Below are positions 49,833-59,014 of a stretch of 64,000 bases of DNA, in pieces (position 1 is the stretch's first letter; the number at the start of each line of letters is the position of its first letter). This DNA is from Deltaproteobacteria bacterium (GTDB taxonomy: Bacteria > Myxococcota_A > UBA9160 > UBA4427), in contig JADJOR010000005.1 in NCBI GenBank assembly GCA_016713665.1, positions 1 through 64,000 of the forward strand, in the 5' to 3' direction. Made by a program: the position numbers and the translations under genes. The notes beneath the pieces were generated by a model. That model was not told the origin of the DNA. It ran no database searches and saw only the letters and a program-made list of their open reading frames with translations.

Positions 49833-50081
49833 TCATCGAACGCCCCGCACCGCCTCGACGGCGGCATAGGTCGATACGCAGTAGGGAACCAGATAGGTCA
49901 AGCCCATCTTGATCCAATCGAAGGACGAGAGCGTGCCGGCGAGAAAGCGGTCGGTGTAGTTGATCGCGACGAGGGTCGTCCCGACGACCGCGGCGATTCG
50001 CAGCGATCGCCGGACGATCTCCGGCCGGCCGGCCGTCGCGAGCCAGCTGCCCTCGGCCGATCTCCCCGGACTCGCGTTCAT
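49833..50081 (-). CDS. nrtS: NrtS-like nitrate/nitrite transporter
   Basis: 82 residues with two membrane spans (RIAAVVGTTLVAINYTDRFL, WIKMGLTYLVPYCVSTYAAV). The spacing between Asn-Tyr-Thr and Asp-Trp-Ile-Lys-Met-Gly-Leu-Thr-Tyr, and the closing YCVSTYAAV, are hallmarks of NrtS, a two-span nitrate/nitrite transporter. The gene lies 70 bases upstream of the LOG gene on the same strand and divergent from the hydroxylase gene. No nitrate reductase is present in view. Confidence 0.75.
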   Translation of the reverse strand: MNASPGRSAEGSWLATAGRPEIVRRSLRIAAVVGTTLVAINYTDRFLAGTLSSFDWIKMGLTYLVPYCVSTYAAVEAVRGVR

Positions 50082-50137
50082 GCTTCCCCCGCCTCGCCAC
50101 CTCGCCGACCCGGCGCCGGCCGGCCATCCTAGTCGGC

Positions 50138-51088
50138 ATGATCCCGATCGTCTATTTCGCGCTCCCCGCGTTCCTCGTGCTGGTCGTGGCCGAGCGGGCC
50201 TGGCTCCGGCGAGGCGCGCGAAGCCGCCGCGATGCCGGCCTCGGCCGCGACGCCGAGGCAGGCAGCGATGCCGGAGCGGAGGGCGGGCCCCGCCGCCTGC
50301 GCGGGACCCTCGACCGCGACACCCGCGCGAGTCTCGAGATGGGCCTCGGCAACGTCGCCGTGTCGGCCCTCGTCCAGGTCCCGACCTTCGGGCTCTACGC
50401 CTGGCTCTGGGACCACCGCCTCTTCGATCCCGGCACGGGCCTCGCCGCCTTCGCGCTGCTCTTCTTCGTCGAGGACTTCGTCTACTACGCCTGGCACCGC
50501 GCGTCCCACGAGATCCGCTTCATGTGGGCCGCCCACGTGAACCACCACTCGAGCGAGTATTTCAACCTCTCGACGGCGTTGCGTCAGTCCTGGACGACGC
50601 CGTTCACGGTGCCCCTGTTCTATGCCGTGCTCCCGCTCGCGGGGTTCTCGCCGGGGATGATCGCGACGCAGATCTCGATCAGCCTGATCTACCAGTTCTG
50701 GATCCACACCGAGTGGATCGATCGCCTGCCCCGCCCCTTCGAGGCGATCTTCAACACGCCCTCCCACCACCGCGTCCACCACGGGGCGAACGCCGCCTAT
50801 CTCGACCGCAACCACGGCGGCATCCTGATCGTCTGGGATCGCCTCTTCGGCACCTTCGAGCCCGAGCGCGAACCCGTGGTCTACGGGCTCACGAAGAACC
50901 TCACGACCTTCTCGCCGATCCGGATCGCGTTCCACGATTGGGCCGAGCTCGCCCGCTCGGTCCTGCGACCGGCGCCGCTCGCGACGCGGCTCGCCTACGT
51001 CTTCGCTCCGCCCGGCTGGAGCGCGGACGGCTCGACGAAGACCGCGGCGGAGCTGCGGAGGGCGATCGCGGCGGAGCGGGGCGCCTGA
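50138..51088 (+). CDS. fatty acid hydroxylase / sterol desaturase family membrane protein
   Basis: 316 residues with about five membrane spans and the di-iron histidine boxes HRASH (about residue 129), HVNHH (about 142) and HHRVHH (about 217). A 35-residue Arg/Gly/Ala-rich loop after the first span is low complexity. Family members hydroxylate, desaturate or cleave lipid chains (for example alkylglycerol monooxygenase-like). A stem-loop immediately follows the stop, separating it from the convergent FecR gene. Confidence 0.88.
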   Translation: MIPIVYFALPAFLVLVVAERAWLRRGARSRRDAGLGRDAEAGSDAGAEGGPRRLRGTLDRDTRASLEMGLGNVAVSALVQVPTFGLYAWLWDHRLFDPGTGLAAFALLFFVEDFVYYAWHRASHEIRFMWAAHVNHHSSEYFNLSTALRQSWTTPFTVPLFYAVLPLAGFSPGMIATQISISLIYQFWIHTEWIDRLPRPFEAIFNTPSHHRVHHGANAAYLDRNHGGILIVWDRLFGTFEPEREPVVYGLTKNLTTFSPIRIAFHDWAELARSVLRPAPLATRLAYVFAPPGWSADGSTKTAAELRRAIAAERGA

Positions 51089-51092
51089 AACG

Positions 51093-51118
51093 GCAACGGG
51101 CGCTCGCGCGCCCGTTGC
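51093..51118. terminator. bidirectional stem-loop between convergent genes
   Basis: GCAACGGGCG (51093-51102) pairs perfectly with CGCCCGTTGC (51109-51118); the loop is CTCGCG. It begins 4 bases after the hydroxylase stop. The short TT that follows is not a real T tract, so it is probably a strong but not classical terminator. It would serve both strands. Confidence 0.75.
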
Positions 51119-51148
51119 TTCATCCACCAGACCGGTCGGTCGAGCGCG

Positions 51149-52060
51149 CTAGTTCGGAATGACGCCGCCACCCGGGAAGCCGTCCCCGCCCGGGAAGCCA
51201 TCGGAGCCCGGGAACGGATCGTCGGTCGGCGGCGGCTCGACGATGCCGATGCCGGGATCGCCGATGCAGCCGGCGCCGATCGTCGTGCAGGCGCTCAGCA
51301 CGTCGAGAGGAAGACCGGGCGGACCCGAGCCGGGGCCACCATCCGCGAGCGCGCCCACGCCGGGGCCGAAGTCGGGACCCGCACCGACCGGCGGAAGCGG
51401 ATCGATCATCTTCGAGGGATCGATCGCCGGGCCCGCGTCGGCGAGCGAAGGCGCACCGAGGAGCAGCGGGATGCGCTCGGCATGGCCCGGCGCCGCGAAC
51501 ATCGGCTCGCGGGCGTTCGCGATCACGCAGTCACCGGGCTTCGCGGTCGCGCCCTCGGCGCGGCGCTTCACCGCGACGGGCTTCACCCAGTCGCAGATCA
51601 TCGAATAGGCGCCCGCCTTCTCCTTCAGGATGCGCGCCTCGCGGTCACCGCCGAGGACGGTGCTCGAGGAGTCGAGGGCGACGAGCTCGATCGGAAGGCC
51701 TGCCTTGCGCGGATCGACCACGCGAACCGCCCCTTCCTGGAGCGTGACCCGCGGATCGCCTTCCGCGTTGCGGTCGACCCGGGCCGAGCTCTTCTCGGCG
51801 AGCTGCGCGAGGGCCTCGTCGTGCCAGAGACCCACCGTCGCCCCCGCGCCCGTCCGGACCGTCTCCCCGGCATAGACCGGGTCCCCGACCTCGAGCGCGC
51901 GGACCTGGCCCTCGATGCCGATCGCATCGACCTGGCCGGACACGCTCGCGACCTCGGCGATCGGCGCGTCGGCGGCCTGGGCATTCCCCGCGGCCAGCGC
52001 CACGGCGAGCCCGAGGCAACCGAGCAGCGAGGTCATCGAAATCGTCTCGAGCAGCTTCAT
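51149..52060 (-). CDS. exported FecR-domain protein with Gly/Pro/Asp tail
   Basis: 303 residues with a signal peptide (LLGCLGLAVALAAGNAQAADA). The FecR domain covers about 35-140 (EVASVSGQVDAI, GDPVYAGETVRTGAGATVGLW, VTLQEGAVRVVDP). From about residue 175 the chain becomes Gly/Pro/Asp-rich (PPPTDDPFPGSDGFPGGDG, GVIPN), a repeat-like tail. FecR folds here more likely bind surface polymer or protein than act as a siderophore regulator, as no sigma factor gene is present. The gene follows the TPR-barrel gene by 25 bases. Confidence 0.8.
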   Translation of the reverse strand: MKLLETISMTSLLGCLGLAVALAAGNAQAADAPIAEVASVSGQVDAIGIEGQVRALEVGDPVYAGETVRTGAGATVGLWHDEALAQLAEKSSARVDRNAEGDPRVTLQEGAVRVVDPRKAGLPIELVALDSSSTVLGGDREARILKEKAGAYSMICDWVKPVAVKRRAEGATAKPGDCVIANAREPMFAAPGHAERIPLLLGAPSLADAGPAIDPSKMIDPLPPVGAGPDFGPGVGALADGGPGSGPPGLPLDVLSACTTIGAGCIGDPGIGIVEPPPTDDPFPGSDGFPGGDGFPGGGVIPN

Positions 52061-52085
52061 GGACGTCTCTCCTCACCCGCTTCGA

Positions 52086-53672
52086 CTAGCGAAGCAGGCC
52101 AATCGTGACGAACGCGCCGACGATGTGGCGGTCGTAGTCGAACACGTTCGTGTTCGAGTCGTTGTTCAGATACTGGTAGCGGGCGGAGACCGAAAGCCAC
52201 TCGTTGATCGGCTTCGTCAACACCGCATTCGCGCGCCCGATCACGTCCCGGCGTCGACCTTCGATCTCGGTCGGCTCGCGGAACGAGGACGCCGACTCGT
52301 AGGCGTCGTACTCGACGCGGCCCGTCACGCTCAGGATCAGCTCGAGGGGCAGCGTCTGCCGGAAGCCGAGCCAGCCGCCGCCGCCGCTGAAGTCGTACTC
52401 GCTGCCCTCGGCCGTGTAGTCGCGGCCGAAGGCGCCGCCACGCAGGGTCAGGGAGTCGGTCACGGCGATCTGGTGGTCGTAGCCGGCGATCACGTCGTGG
52501 CCGTCTCGGTCGACGATGTTGCGGACCGGCGCCGAGCCGATGAACTCCTCGTAGCGGAAGTCGTTGTAGGCGTAGCGGACGTAGGCCGTGCCCATGCCGG
52601 CGCGCCCGAAGTCGTGGCGCAGCTCGGGTCGGATCGCGAGATAGCGATAGAAGGCCTTCTCGTCGAAGAAGCCGTAACCGCCCTCGGGCGAGATGCGCAG
52701 CGTCGTCCGGCTGCCGAGCTCGCGGTCGAGCCAGAGATTCGCCTTCACGAAGTGCTGGTCGAAGTCCTCGGCCTTGAAGGGATGCGTCCCGTTGTAGGCC
52801 GCCCCCGCACCGCCGCTCCAGCCGTTCTTGCGGAACAACTCGGCGCCGCCATCGAGCGCCCACCAGCCGCGACCGTCGCCCTTGCTCGAGATGTTGTTCG
52901 GCTGGGCGATCGAATCACTGCGCAGCGCGACGTTCGAGTCGTAGTCGAGACCGGCCTGGGCCGTCACCCAGCGCCTCGGCGTTCCGGCCAGCCGGCGGGC
53001 CTCGGCCTGGTCGAGCGCCTCGCCCGCTCGTTCGGCCCAGATCGTCCCCGGCGCGGTCTGCTGGACGCGTCGCAGGGCCTCCTCGGCGCGCTTGCGATCT
53101 CCAGCCTCGGAATGGGCCAGCGCGGCATAGTAGTCGGACGCCGGCTCGACGGTATCGCCGTTCAGGCTGCGCGAGCGGTCGAGGCGATTGATCGCCTCCG
53201 CCGGTCGCTCTTCCTCGAGCAGGATCATGCCGAGATAGAGCTCCGCCTCGGGATTGTCCGGCAGCATCTTCTGGGCCGCCTCGAGGTCGGCGCGGGCGGC
53301 GTCCTTCTCCCCGAGGTGGTACTTCGCGACGCCGAGGGCGAGGCGGGCGTCGCCGGAATCCGGATCGTTCGCGACGGCGCGCTCGAGGGCGGGCTTCGCC
53401 TCGGCGAACTTCTCCATGCTGAGCAGGCAGCGACCGGCCATCAGGGCCGCCGCGCCGTCGCCGGCCGGATCGATCGCCTTCGCCTGGTCGATCAGGGGGA
53501 GCGCCGACGCACAATCGCCCTTCGTCGCGAGCTGCGCCGCGCGGGCGCGCAGGACGCTCGCCTCGTCGGCCGCGAACGCGAGCGTCGGGATCGAGAGACC
53601 GAGGGCCAGGAGAGAAGAGACGAGTCCACCGGAGATCCGGTGGGAAGCTCCGTTTCGGAGCGCGGGCGTCAT
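52086..53672 (-). CDS. TPR plus outer-membrane beta-barrel protein (Slam-like layout)
   Basis: 528 residues with a signal peptide (GLVSSLLALGLSIPTLAFAA). The N-terminal half is TPR repeats (GDGAAALMAGRCLLSMEKF, DSGDARLALGVAKYHLGEKD, NPEAELYLGMILLEEERP, SDYYAALAHSEAGDRKRAEE). From about residue 235 the chain is a beta-barrel with aromatic alternation, ending in VGAFVTIGLLR. The combination of TPR and barrel resembles surface-lipoprotein assembly modulators (Slam, DUF560), but I cannot confirm that homology. It is paired with the FecR-domain protein. Confidence 0.8.
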   Translation of the reverse strand: MTPALRNGASHRISGGLVSSLLALGLSIPTLAFAADEASVLRARAAQLATKGDCASALPLIDQAKAIDPAGDGAAALMAGRCLLSMEKFAEAKPALERAVANDPDSGDARLALGVAKYHLGEKDAARADLEAAQKMLPDNPEAELYLGMILLEEERPAEAINRLDRSRSLNGDTVEPASDYYAALAHSEAGDRKRAEEALRRVQQTAPGTIWAERAGEALDQAEARRLAGTPRRWVTAQAGLDYDSNVALRSDSIAQPNNISSKGDGRGWWALDGGAELFRKNGWSGGAGAAYNGTHPFKAEDFDQHFVKANLWLDRELGSRTTLRISPEGGYGFFDEKAFYRYLAIRPELRHDFGRAGMGTAYVRYAYNDFRYEEFIGSAPVRNIVDRDGHDVIAGYDHQIAVTDSLTLRGGAFGRDYTAEGSEYDFSGGGGWLGFRQTLPLELILSVTGRVEYDAYESASSFREPTEIEGRRRDVIGRANAVLTKPINEWLSVSARYQYLNNDSNTNVFDYDRHIVGAFVTIGLLR

Positions 53673-53820
53673 GGCGATGATTCCTTCGTCGATGTCGTCT
53701 TCGAGGTCGTCTTCGGTCGTCGGTCTTCAGAGGTCGGTCGTCGGCTTGGGTCGGGCACCGCTCACGGGACGAGAAGACCCGCCGGCGTCGCGCACGGCGG
53801 GTCGCCCGATTCCGATTCGA

Positions 53821-54633
53821 TCATCCGCGCCGGCGGCGGACGCAAAGAGCCGCGAGGCCGAGACCGAGGAGCAGCGCGGTGCCGGGCTCGGGGACCACGA
53901 CCTGCGCGAAGCCCAGCTGGAGCTCCGGGAGCTGGTAGTTCCCGCCGGCCCGGATCAGCGCCTGGGTCACGACGTAGTTGACCCCGGCCGACACGCGCTG
54001 ACCGACGGCGATGTTGCCGGCGAGGGCATTGGCGGCGGAGCGATCGAGCAGGAGCGCGGGGTAGTAGTAGTCCACGCCCTGGGCGCGGGCCTTGATGATC
54101 ACCCAGCCGAGGTCCTTGTCGATCTGGATGCCGACCTTGTCGTCGGGGTAGTCGATCGTCGTGTTGCCGACCGAGTAGGGGTCGGTATGCGTGAAGAGCA
54201 GATAGGTCGCGCCGGTCATGGCGGAACCGGAGACGTTCTCGACCTGCCAGTTCGAGGTCACGCGGTTCAGCGCCGAGGTCGGGGGATTGGGCGTGACGAC
54301 GAGCGAGGACGACGACGGCTGCAGGATCGAGAGCCGATTCGTGATGGTCGTCAGCAGGTCGACCTGGCTGATGATCGGAACGCCGTAGGTCGTATTCGCC
54401 GTCGTCGCCGAGGCGAGGCTGATGCCGAAGGCCGTGTTCGGGTCCGCGGCCGGGCGCGGACCATCGAAGAAGACGTCGACGGGCGTCGCCTGGGCCGGCG
54501 AGACCGCGGCCACGACGACCGCGACCGTCGTCGCGAAGGCGGCGATCCATCCGGAAATCGGCGATCGCGCGGCAGCGCGCGTGGACGGGAAGGTTCGGAA
54601 CGAGCAGCTCGACGACAGCGGCGACGACATCAA
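53821..54633 (-). CDS. PEP-CTERM sorting-signal protein
   Basis: 270 residues. The N-terminus carries a long signal peptide (GWIAAFATTVAVVVAAVSP), the mature part has a beta-rich extracellular domain (VDVFFDGPRPAADPNTAFGI, GATYLLFTHTDPYSVGN), and the C-terminus ends in VVPEPGTALLLGLGLAALCVRRRRG-type architecture: VPEP box, hydrophobic span and Arg cluster. This is the exosortase-recognised PEP-CTERM signal, associated with exopolysaccharide and biofilm matrix. No exosortase gene is within the window. It has no recognisable enzyme fold. Confidence 0.9.
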   Translation of the reverse strand: MMSSPLSSSCSFRTFPSTRAAARSPISGWIAAFATTVAVVVAAVSPAQATPVDVFFDGPRPAADPNTAFGISLASATTANTTYGVPIISQVDLLTTITNRLSILQPSSSSLVVTPNPPTSALNRVTSNWQVENVSGSAMTGATYLLFTHTDPYSVGNTTIDYPDDKVGIQIDKDLGWVIIKARAQGVDYYYPALLLDRSAANALAGNIAVGQRVSAGVNYVVTQALIRAGGNYQLPELQLGFAQVVVPEPGTALLLGLGLAALCVRRRRG

Positions 54634-54873
54634 ATGGGCACTCCAGGACCAGCCGGTTGGGTCTGCTCTCTGAGTGGCGCTCGTGCCGGGAAAATCTCAG
54701 AAGAAATCGAGGGTTCGGTCGAATTTCGGACGCGATCGGACGACCGCCGGCAGGTCGTCGGCAGCGGTGCTTCCCGACCGCGAAGCCGAGCGGCGGAATC
54801 GGAGCGCGCACGCGCATGGCGCTCAGGCGACGGTGGGTCCGGTTTCCGCGACGGGTCCCGCGAAGCGGGTGGC

Positions 54874-55458
54874 TCAGCGGATCACGAAGCGCGCGGGGCG
54901 GGTGAAGGCCTGGGGCTTCTCGCCCGAGCGCTTCGCCGGCTTCGCGGCGAGGGCGCCGCGGCTCTCGAGCCATGCGATCAGCTCGAGGATCGACTCGTCC
55001 GTGGCGCGCAGACAGCCGAGGGTGAGGGGCTTGCCCACGGTCAGCCAGTTGGCCCCGCCGTGGAGGGCATACTCGCCATGGATCGGGATCTTCGCGACGC
55101 CGAGGGGGCCGTCGGGACCGGCCGGGACGCGGTGGGCACCGAGCGAGCGCGCCGTCCGCCCGGGATTCCAGGCGGGATCGTGGACGACCTGCCAGACCTT
55201 GAACTCCCCCGTCGGCGAGGGATGGGCCGGCGAGCCGATGGCGACGGGGACTTCGGGCCCCTTCTCGCCGGTCTCGAGATCGACGACGTGGACGCGATAG
55301 GCCGCGCGATCGATCTCGAAGCGGATGCCCGGGTCGCGGCGGGCGGGGCCGTTGCCCGAGCGCGCAGAGGCCGGGACGGCGAGCAGCGCCAGCAGGCTCA
55401 CGACCGCGAGGGCGGCTCGACAAAACGACCGGGCGGGCTTGCTATGGCGCGTCGTCAT
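54874..55458 (-). CDS. exported L,D-transpeptidase-like (YkuD) protein
   Basis: 194 residues from ATG 55458. The signal peptide is AALAVVSLLALLAVPASA. The YkuD fold begins at FEIDRAAYRVHVVDLETG, with SPAHPSPTGEFKVW as the substrate strand. The catalytic region reads HGEYALHGG...LGCLRATDE, retaining His and the LGCLR Cys motif. Members cross-link or anchor proteins to peptidoglycan through diaminopimelate. The N-terminal extension has no LysM or wall-binding repeat. It is co-oriented with the PEP-CTERM gene. Confidence 0.82.
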   Translation of the reverse strand: MTTRHSKPARSFCRAALAVVSLLALLAVPASARSGNGPARRDPGIRFEIDRAAYRVHVVDLETGEKGPEVPVAIGSPAHPSPTGEFKVWQVVHDPAWNPGRTARSLGAHRVPAGPDGPLGVAKIPIHGEYALHGGANWLTVGKPLTLGCLRATDESILELIAWLESRGALAAKPAKRSGEKPQAFTRPARFVIR

Positions 55459-55600
55459 CGTCCGGATCCGTGGCTCGAGCGGGCGTCGAGCTTCGTGGTC
55501 ATGTCGTTCCAGGCGCCCCCGAATGGCAGACGCTGCCGGCGGGATTCGTCCTCTGCTCGACAGTTGCCGCGCCTCTGCGCCGTCCGACCTCCGACCCGAG

Positions 55601-55888
55601 CTACATGAACTTCTGCGGAACGGCACACAGCGCGGCATAGATCCCGAACGCGAGCCCCCCGACCACGGCGACCGCCGGCGGCGCCTCGGGAAAGATCATC
55701 ATGACGAGCAAGGGGCCGATCACGACGAAGGCGGCCAGCACCCCGTAGCCGAAGGGATGGCTCTTCACCTCGCGCACCACGGCCTGCCGGCGGCGCTGCC
55801 AGTCGGACAGCGCCGGCATCGGGGCCTCCCCGTTCGCCTTCCCCTCGGCCTTCCCCTCGGCCTTCCTCTCGACCTGCGTGTCGGGCAT
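55601..55888 (-). CDS. small two-span membrane protein with Lys/Glu/Gly repeat
   Basis: 95 residues from ATG 55888 (a longer frame begins at 55936). The N-terminus has an imperfect repeat (KAEGKAEGKANGEA), encoded by near-identical CTTCCCCTCGGC repeats, then two membrane spans (YGVLAAFVVIGPLLVMMIF and VAVVGGLAFGIYAALCAV). No family is recognised. It lies alone between the transpeptidase and pqiC genes. Confidence 0.55.
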   Translation of the reverse strand: MPDTQVERKAEGKAEGKANGEAPMPALSDWQRRRQAVVREVKSHPFGYGVLAAFVVIGPLLVMMIFPEAPPAVAVVGGLAFGIYAALCAVPQKFM

Positions 55889-56074
55889 GGCGTCGGCTCT
55901 CCTCGCTCGGGCGGCTCCAGCCGCGGCCGGGCGCATCGGAAGGAATCGCGAGCATACGGTGCCGCGACCGGCGAGGCGATGCAGCGTCCCGTTGCCTGGA
56001 CGGCGGACGCCGGGAGAGGCGGATTCACCGCCCGCACGGCCCTCGCAGCGCGCGCAGGGCGCGCACGGCGCGCG

Positions 56075-56752
56075 TCAGGAGCCCGTCTCGGCGGCGAGGA
56101 TCTCCGAAGCGATCCGGCCGGCGAGCTCGTCGAGGACGGCTTCGTGGGCGCGGACCCGGTCCTCCGGCGAACGACCTACGCCCTCGCGCCGTTGCTCGAA
56201 GCGGAACAGGCGGGCGGGCGGACCTTCGATGGGGCCGGTGCCACGGTGGGCCGGGCCGACCAGCGCCCAGCGGATCTGGACGCGCATCGCGCCGCCGGCC
56301 TCGACGACCAGGTCGTCGATGTGGAGGCGGACGGTGTACTCGATCGGGAAAGGCGCCTTCGAGGGATGGGTCACGACGCGGGTCGAGCCGAGGCGGCGCG
56401 CGAGCCCGAGGCTGATCGCGCGGAGGCAATTCGTCTCGAAGGAGCCGAGCCAGCGATGCTGTGCGTCGAGCTCGACCTCGCCGGAGGGGGCGAGGCGCGC
56501 GAGCTCGGAGCGATCGAGATAGGCGGGCAGCCGGACCGGCCCGACCAGGATCGAGACCTCCGGGAGCCCGGGCTCGAGGGGGGCCGGCGCCTCGGCGCCG
56601 GAGAGCGTGCCGAGCATGTAGTGGTGGACCTCGGGGCTGCGCCCGAGACAGCCGGTCGCAAGCAGCGCAGAGAGCGCGACGAGTCCGAGACGACCGCCTC
56701 CTCCGATCAGCGCACGCGCCCTCCGCATTCGAGTCGCCCTTCCCGTCGTCAT
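56075..56752 (-). CDS. pqiC: PqiC-like outer-membrane lipoprotein
   Basis: 225 residues with lipobox LLATGC (about residue 34). The DUF330/YmbA (PqiC) fold follows: EVSILVGPVRLPAYLDRSE, RWLGSFETNCLRAISLGLAR and VRLHIDDLVVEAGGAMRVQ. PqiC forms the outer-membrane end of the PqiABC lipid-transport bridge. Its start overlaps the pqiB stop by 4 bases (ATGA), so the set is translationally coupled. Confidence 0.85.
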   Translation of the reverse strand: MTTGRATRMRRARALIGGGGRLGLVALSALLATGCLGRSPEVHHYMLGTLSGAEAPAPLEPGLPEVSILVGPVRLPAYLDRSELARLAPSGEVELDAQHRWLGSFETNCLRAISLGLARRLGSTRVVTHPSKAPFPIEYTVRLHIDDLVVEAGGAMRVQIRWALVGPAHRGTGPIEGPPARLFRFEQRREGVGRSPEDRVRAHEAVLDELAGRIASEILAAETGS

Positions 56753-58377
56753 TCCGGCCTCCCGCGCAGCAGCTCTTCCGGATGGGACTCGAGGCGCTCC
56801 GAGAGGAGCCGGATCGAGCGCGCCGCCTCGGAGAGATCGCCGACCAGGCGCTCGAGCTCCTGGGCCAGCGCCGAGTCCGGAGCGATCAGGCCGTCGGCCG
56901 ACTGGAGCGTCCGCTCGAGCTGATCGAGGGAGGCGGTGATGCCCGGCAGGACCTCGCTGTTGGTCGTGCCGGCGAGCGCGTGGATCTCCTCGAGCACCGC
57001 CGTCAGCTTCGAGAGGCTCTGGTCGAGATTCTGGCCGATCGACTCGATCGGGAGCGCGTCGATCTTCTCGACGATCCGGGCGACGCGCTCGGTGATCGCG
57101 TCGAAGGCCCCACCGGCGGTCGGCAGCACGGGATAGGGCTTGGCGCGGACGAGCTCCGCCACGGCCGCCCCTTCGAGGAAGTCGAAGTCGACGGATTTCT
57201 GGCCGGTCAGCAGGTTCTTCGTCGCGAGGCGCGCCCGCAGCCCGCGCTCGACCTGGCTCGCGAGATAGGCGAGCTCGTCCTGGCCCTTCTCGAGGCCGAG
57301 CCGCGCGGTCTCCATCTCGATCACGACCGGGATGCGGATCTTCTGGGTCTTCGGATCGAGGGCGAGGTCGACGTCCTTGACCTCGCCGATCTCGATCCCC
57401 CGGAACTCGACCGGCGAGCCCGGCGCGAGGCCCGCGACCGACTCGTCGAAGTAGACGAGGAAGCGCGAGCGACCCTTCGCCCGCGGCCGCCGGGTCGCCT
57501 GCTTGTTGGCGTAGAGCTCGAAGACCGTATCCGCCCCGACGTCGCCGGCCACGCTCACGGTCGCGGGGGTCTCGAAGGCGATGCCGCCGAGCAGGAAGGC
57601 CGAGAGCGAGGGCGTGTCGATCTCCAGGCCGTCGGCCCGGAGCGTCGCGTCGAGGCCCGAGGCGTTCCAGAAGCGGGTCGTCGAGCGGATGCGCGCGTCA
57701 TGGGGCGACTCGACGAAGATCTGGATGTCGACCGAGTCGCCCGCCGGCGAGAGCTCGTAGCCCGCGACGCGGCCGACCTGGAGCCAGCGGTAGTAGACCG
57801 GCGAGCCGACGTCGACGCTGCCGAGCTCCTCGGCGCGCAGGCGGAAATACTTTCCCGGCTTGTCGGAGGTCACGACCGGCGGCTTCTCGAGGCCCACGAA
57901 ATCGCGGGTCTCCTCGCCTTCGCGCGAAGGATCGACGGCGATGTAGGCGCCGGAGAAGACCGTCTCGATGCCGGAGAGCTCGCCGGCGGAGACCCGCGCG
58001 CGCACGACCCAGAAGCGGGTATTCGAGGTCATGTAGTCCTCGAGATCGTTGACGACGCTCGCCGTCACGAGGACCTGGGCGAGATCCTCGTCGAGGCGGA
58101 CCGACTCGACCTGCCCGACCTTCACGTCCTTGTACTTGAGCATCGTCCGGCCGGCCTCGAGCCCCTCGGCGCTCTCGAAGCGGATCGTGATCGTCGGCCC
58201 CGTCTGGGTCCAGGCCCAATAGGCCAGATAAAGCCCGACGAAGGCGGCGACGAGGGGAATCAGCCAGACGATCGACGGCATCGTCCGCGCGCGCACCAGC
58301 GCGTCGGGAATCAGCGTCGCATTCGGCACGACCGTCGCCCCGTATTCGGGCTCAGCGCGCTCGGGCTTCTCGTCCAT
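56749..58377 (-). CDS. pqiB: PqiB, MCE-domain lipid transport protein
   Basis: About 542 residues from ATG 58377, which has a good GGAGAGG site just upstream; another ATG at 58395 is possible. One N-terminal span (SIVWLIPLVAAFVGLYLAYW) is followed by three MCE domains (ITIRFESAEGLEAGRTMLKY, VYYRWLQVGRVAGYELSPAG, VYFDESVAGLAPGSPVEFRG). A coiled-coil C-terminal needle follows (QNLDQSLSKLTAVLEEIHAL). It bridges the periplasm for lipid movement between membranes. It overlaps the second pqiA gene by 26 bases. Confidence 0.92.
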   Translation of the reverse strand: MDEKPERAEPEYGATVVPNATLIPDALVRARTMPSIVWLIPLVAAFVGLYLAYWAWTQTGPTITIRFESAEGLEAGRTMLKYKDVKVGQVESVRLDEDLAQVLVTASVVNDLEDYMTSNTRFWVVRARVSAGELSGIETVFSGAYIAVDPSREGEETRDFVGLEKPPVVTSDKPGKYFRLRAEELGSVDVGSPVYYRWLQVGRVAGYELSPAGDSVDIQIFVESPHDARIRSTTRFWNASGLDATLRADGLEIDTPSLSAFLLGGIAFETPATVSVAGDVGADTVFELYANKQATRRPRAKGRSRFLVYFDESVAGLAPGSPVEFRGIEIGEVKDVDLALDPKTQKIRIPVVIEMETARLGLEKGQDELAYLASQVERGLRARLATKNLLTGQKSVDFDFLEGAAVAELVRAKPYPVLPTAGGAFDAITERVARIVEKIDALPIESIGQNLDQSLSKLTAVLEEIHALAGTTNSEVLPGITASLDQLERTLQSADGLIAPDSALAQELERLVGDLSEAARSIRLLSERLESHPEELLRGRPE

Positions 58378-59014
58378 CCCTCTCCTCGAGCGCATCCCAG
58401 ATCAGCCGCGGGTCGAAGCTCTCGGCCGCGAGGATCGTCAAGACCACCACCGCCGCGAAGAACGCGGCACCGAACCGGACCTCGACGTTCGCGAGGGTAC
58501 CCATGTGGACGAGCGCCACCAGGATCGTGACGACGTAGACGTCGACCATCGACCAGCGGCCGATCAGCTCGACGATCCGATAGGTCGCAGCCCGATCGCG
58601 CGGGCGCCAGCGGCTCTTCCACCTCACCGAGAGCACGAGCCCCGCGAGACTCACGATCTTCGCCACCGGCACGACCACGCTCGCGACGAAGACGATCGCC
58701 GCCAGCGGCCACATCCCGCTCTCGAACAGGTAGACGACGCCCGTCACGATCGTGTCCTCCTGGGCCCGGCCCAGGGAGGTCGCCTGCATGATCGGATAGA
58801 GGTTCGCCGGGAAATAACAGAAGACGGCGGCCAGCAGGAAGGCGGTCGTGCGGGCGAGGCTGTCGGGCTTGCGGCGGTGGACCGTGGCCCCGCAGCGGGC
58901 GCAGCAGAAGTTCGGCTGTCGCACCGTCCCCCGTCGCAGCGCCGGCACCCGCATCACCAGCCGGCAGACGGAGCACTGCACGTGGGGCCAGTCGATCGGC
59001 GATCCATGCGCCAT
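58352..59014 (-). CDS. pqiA: PqiA-like membrane protein (second half)
   Basis: 220 residues from ATG 59014. It begins with zinc-ribbon CxxC pairs (CSVCRLVMRV, CCARCGATVHRR), then four membrane spans in the PqiA arrangement (YFPANLYPIMQATSLGRAQ, LIGRWSMVDVYVVTILVALV). Standard PqiA has two such halves in one chain; here the halves are separate genes, and this is the second. It overlaps the first-half gene by one base. Confidence 0.88.
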   Translation of the reverse strand: MAHGSPIDWPHVQCSVCRLVMRVPALRRGTVRQPNFCCARCGATVHRRKPDSLARTTAFLLAAVFCYFPANLYPIMQATSLGRAQEDTIVTGVVYLFESGMWPLAAIVFVASVVVPVAKIVSLAGLVLSVRWKSRWRPRDRAATYRIVELIGRWSMVDVYVVTILVALVHMGTLANVEVRFGAAFFAAVVVLTILAAESFDPRLIWDALEERDGREARAR

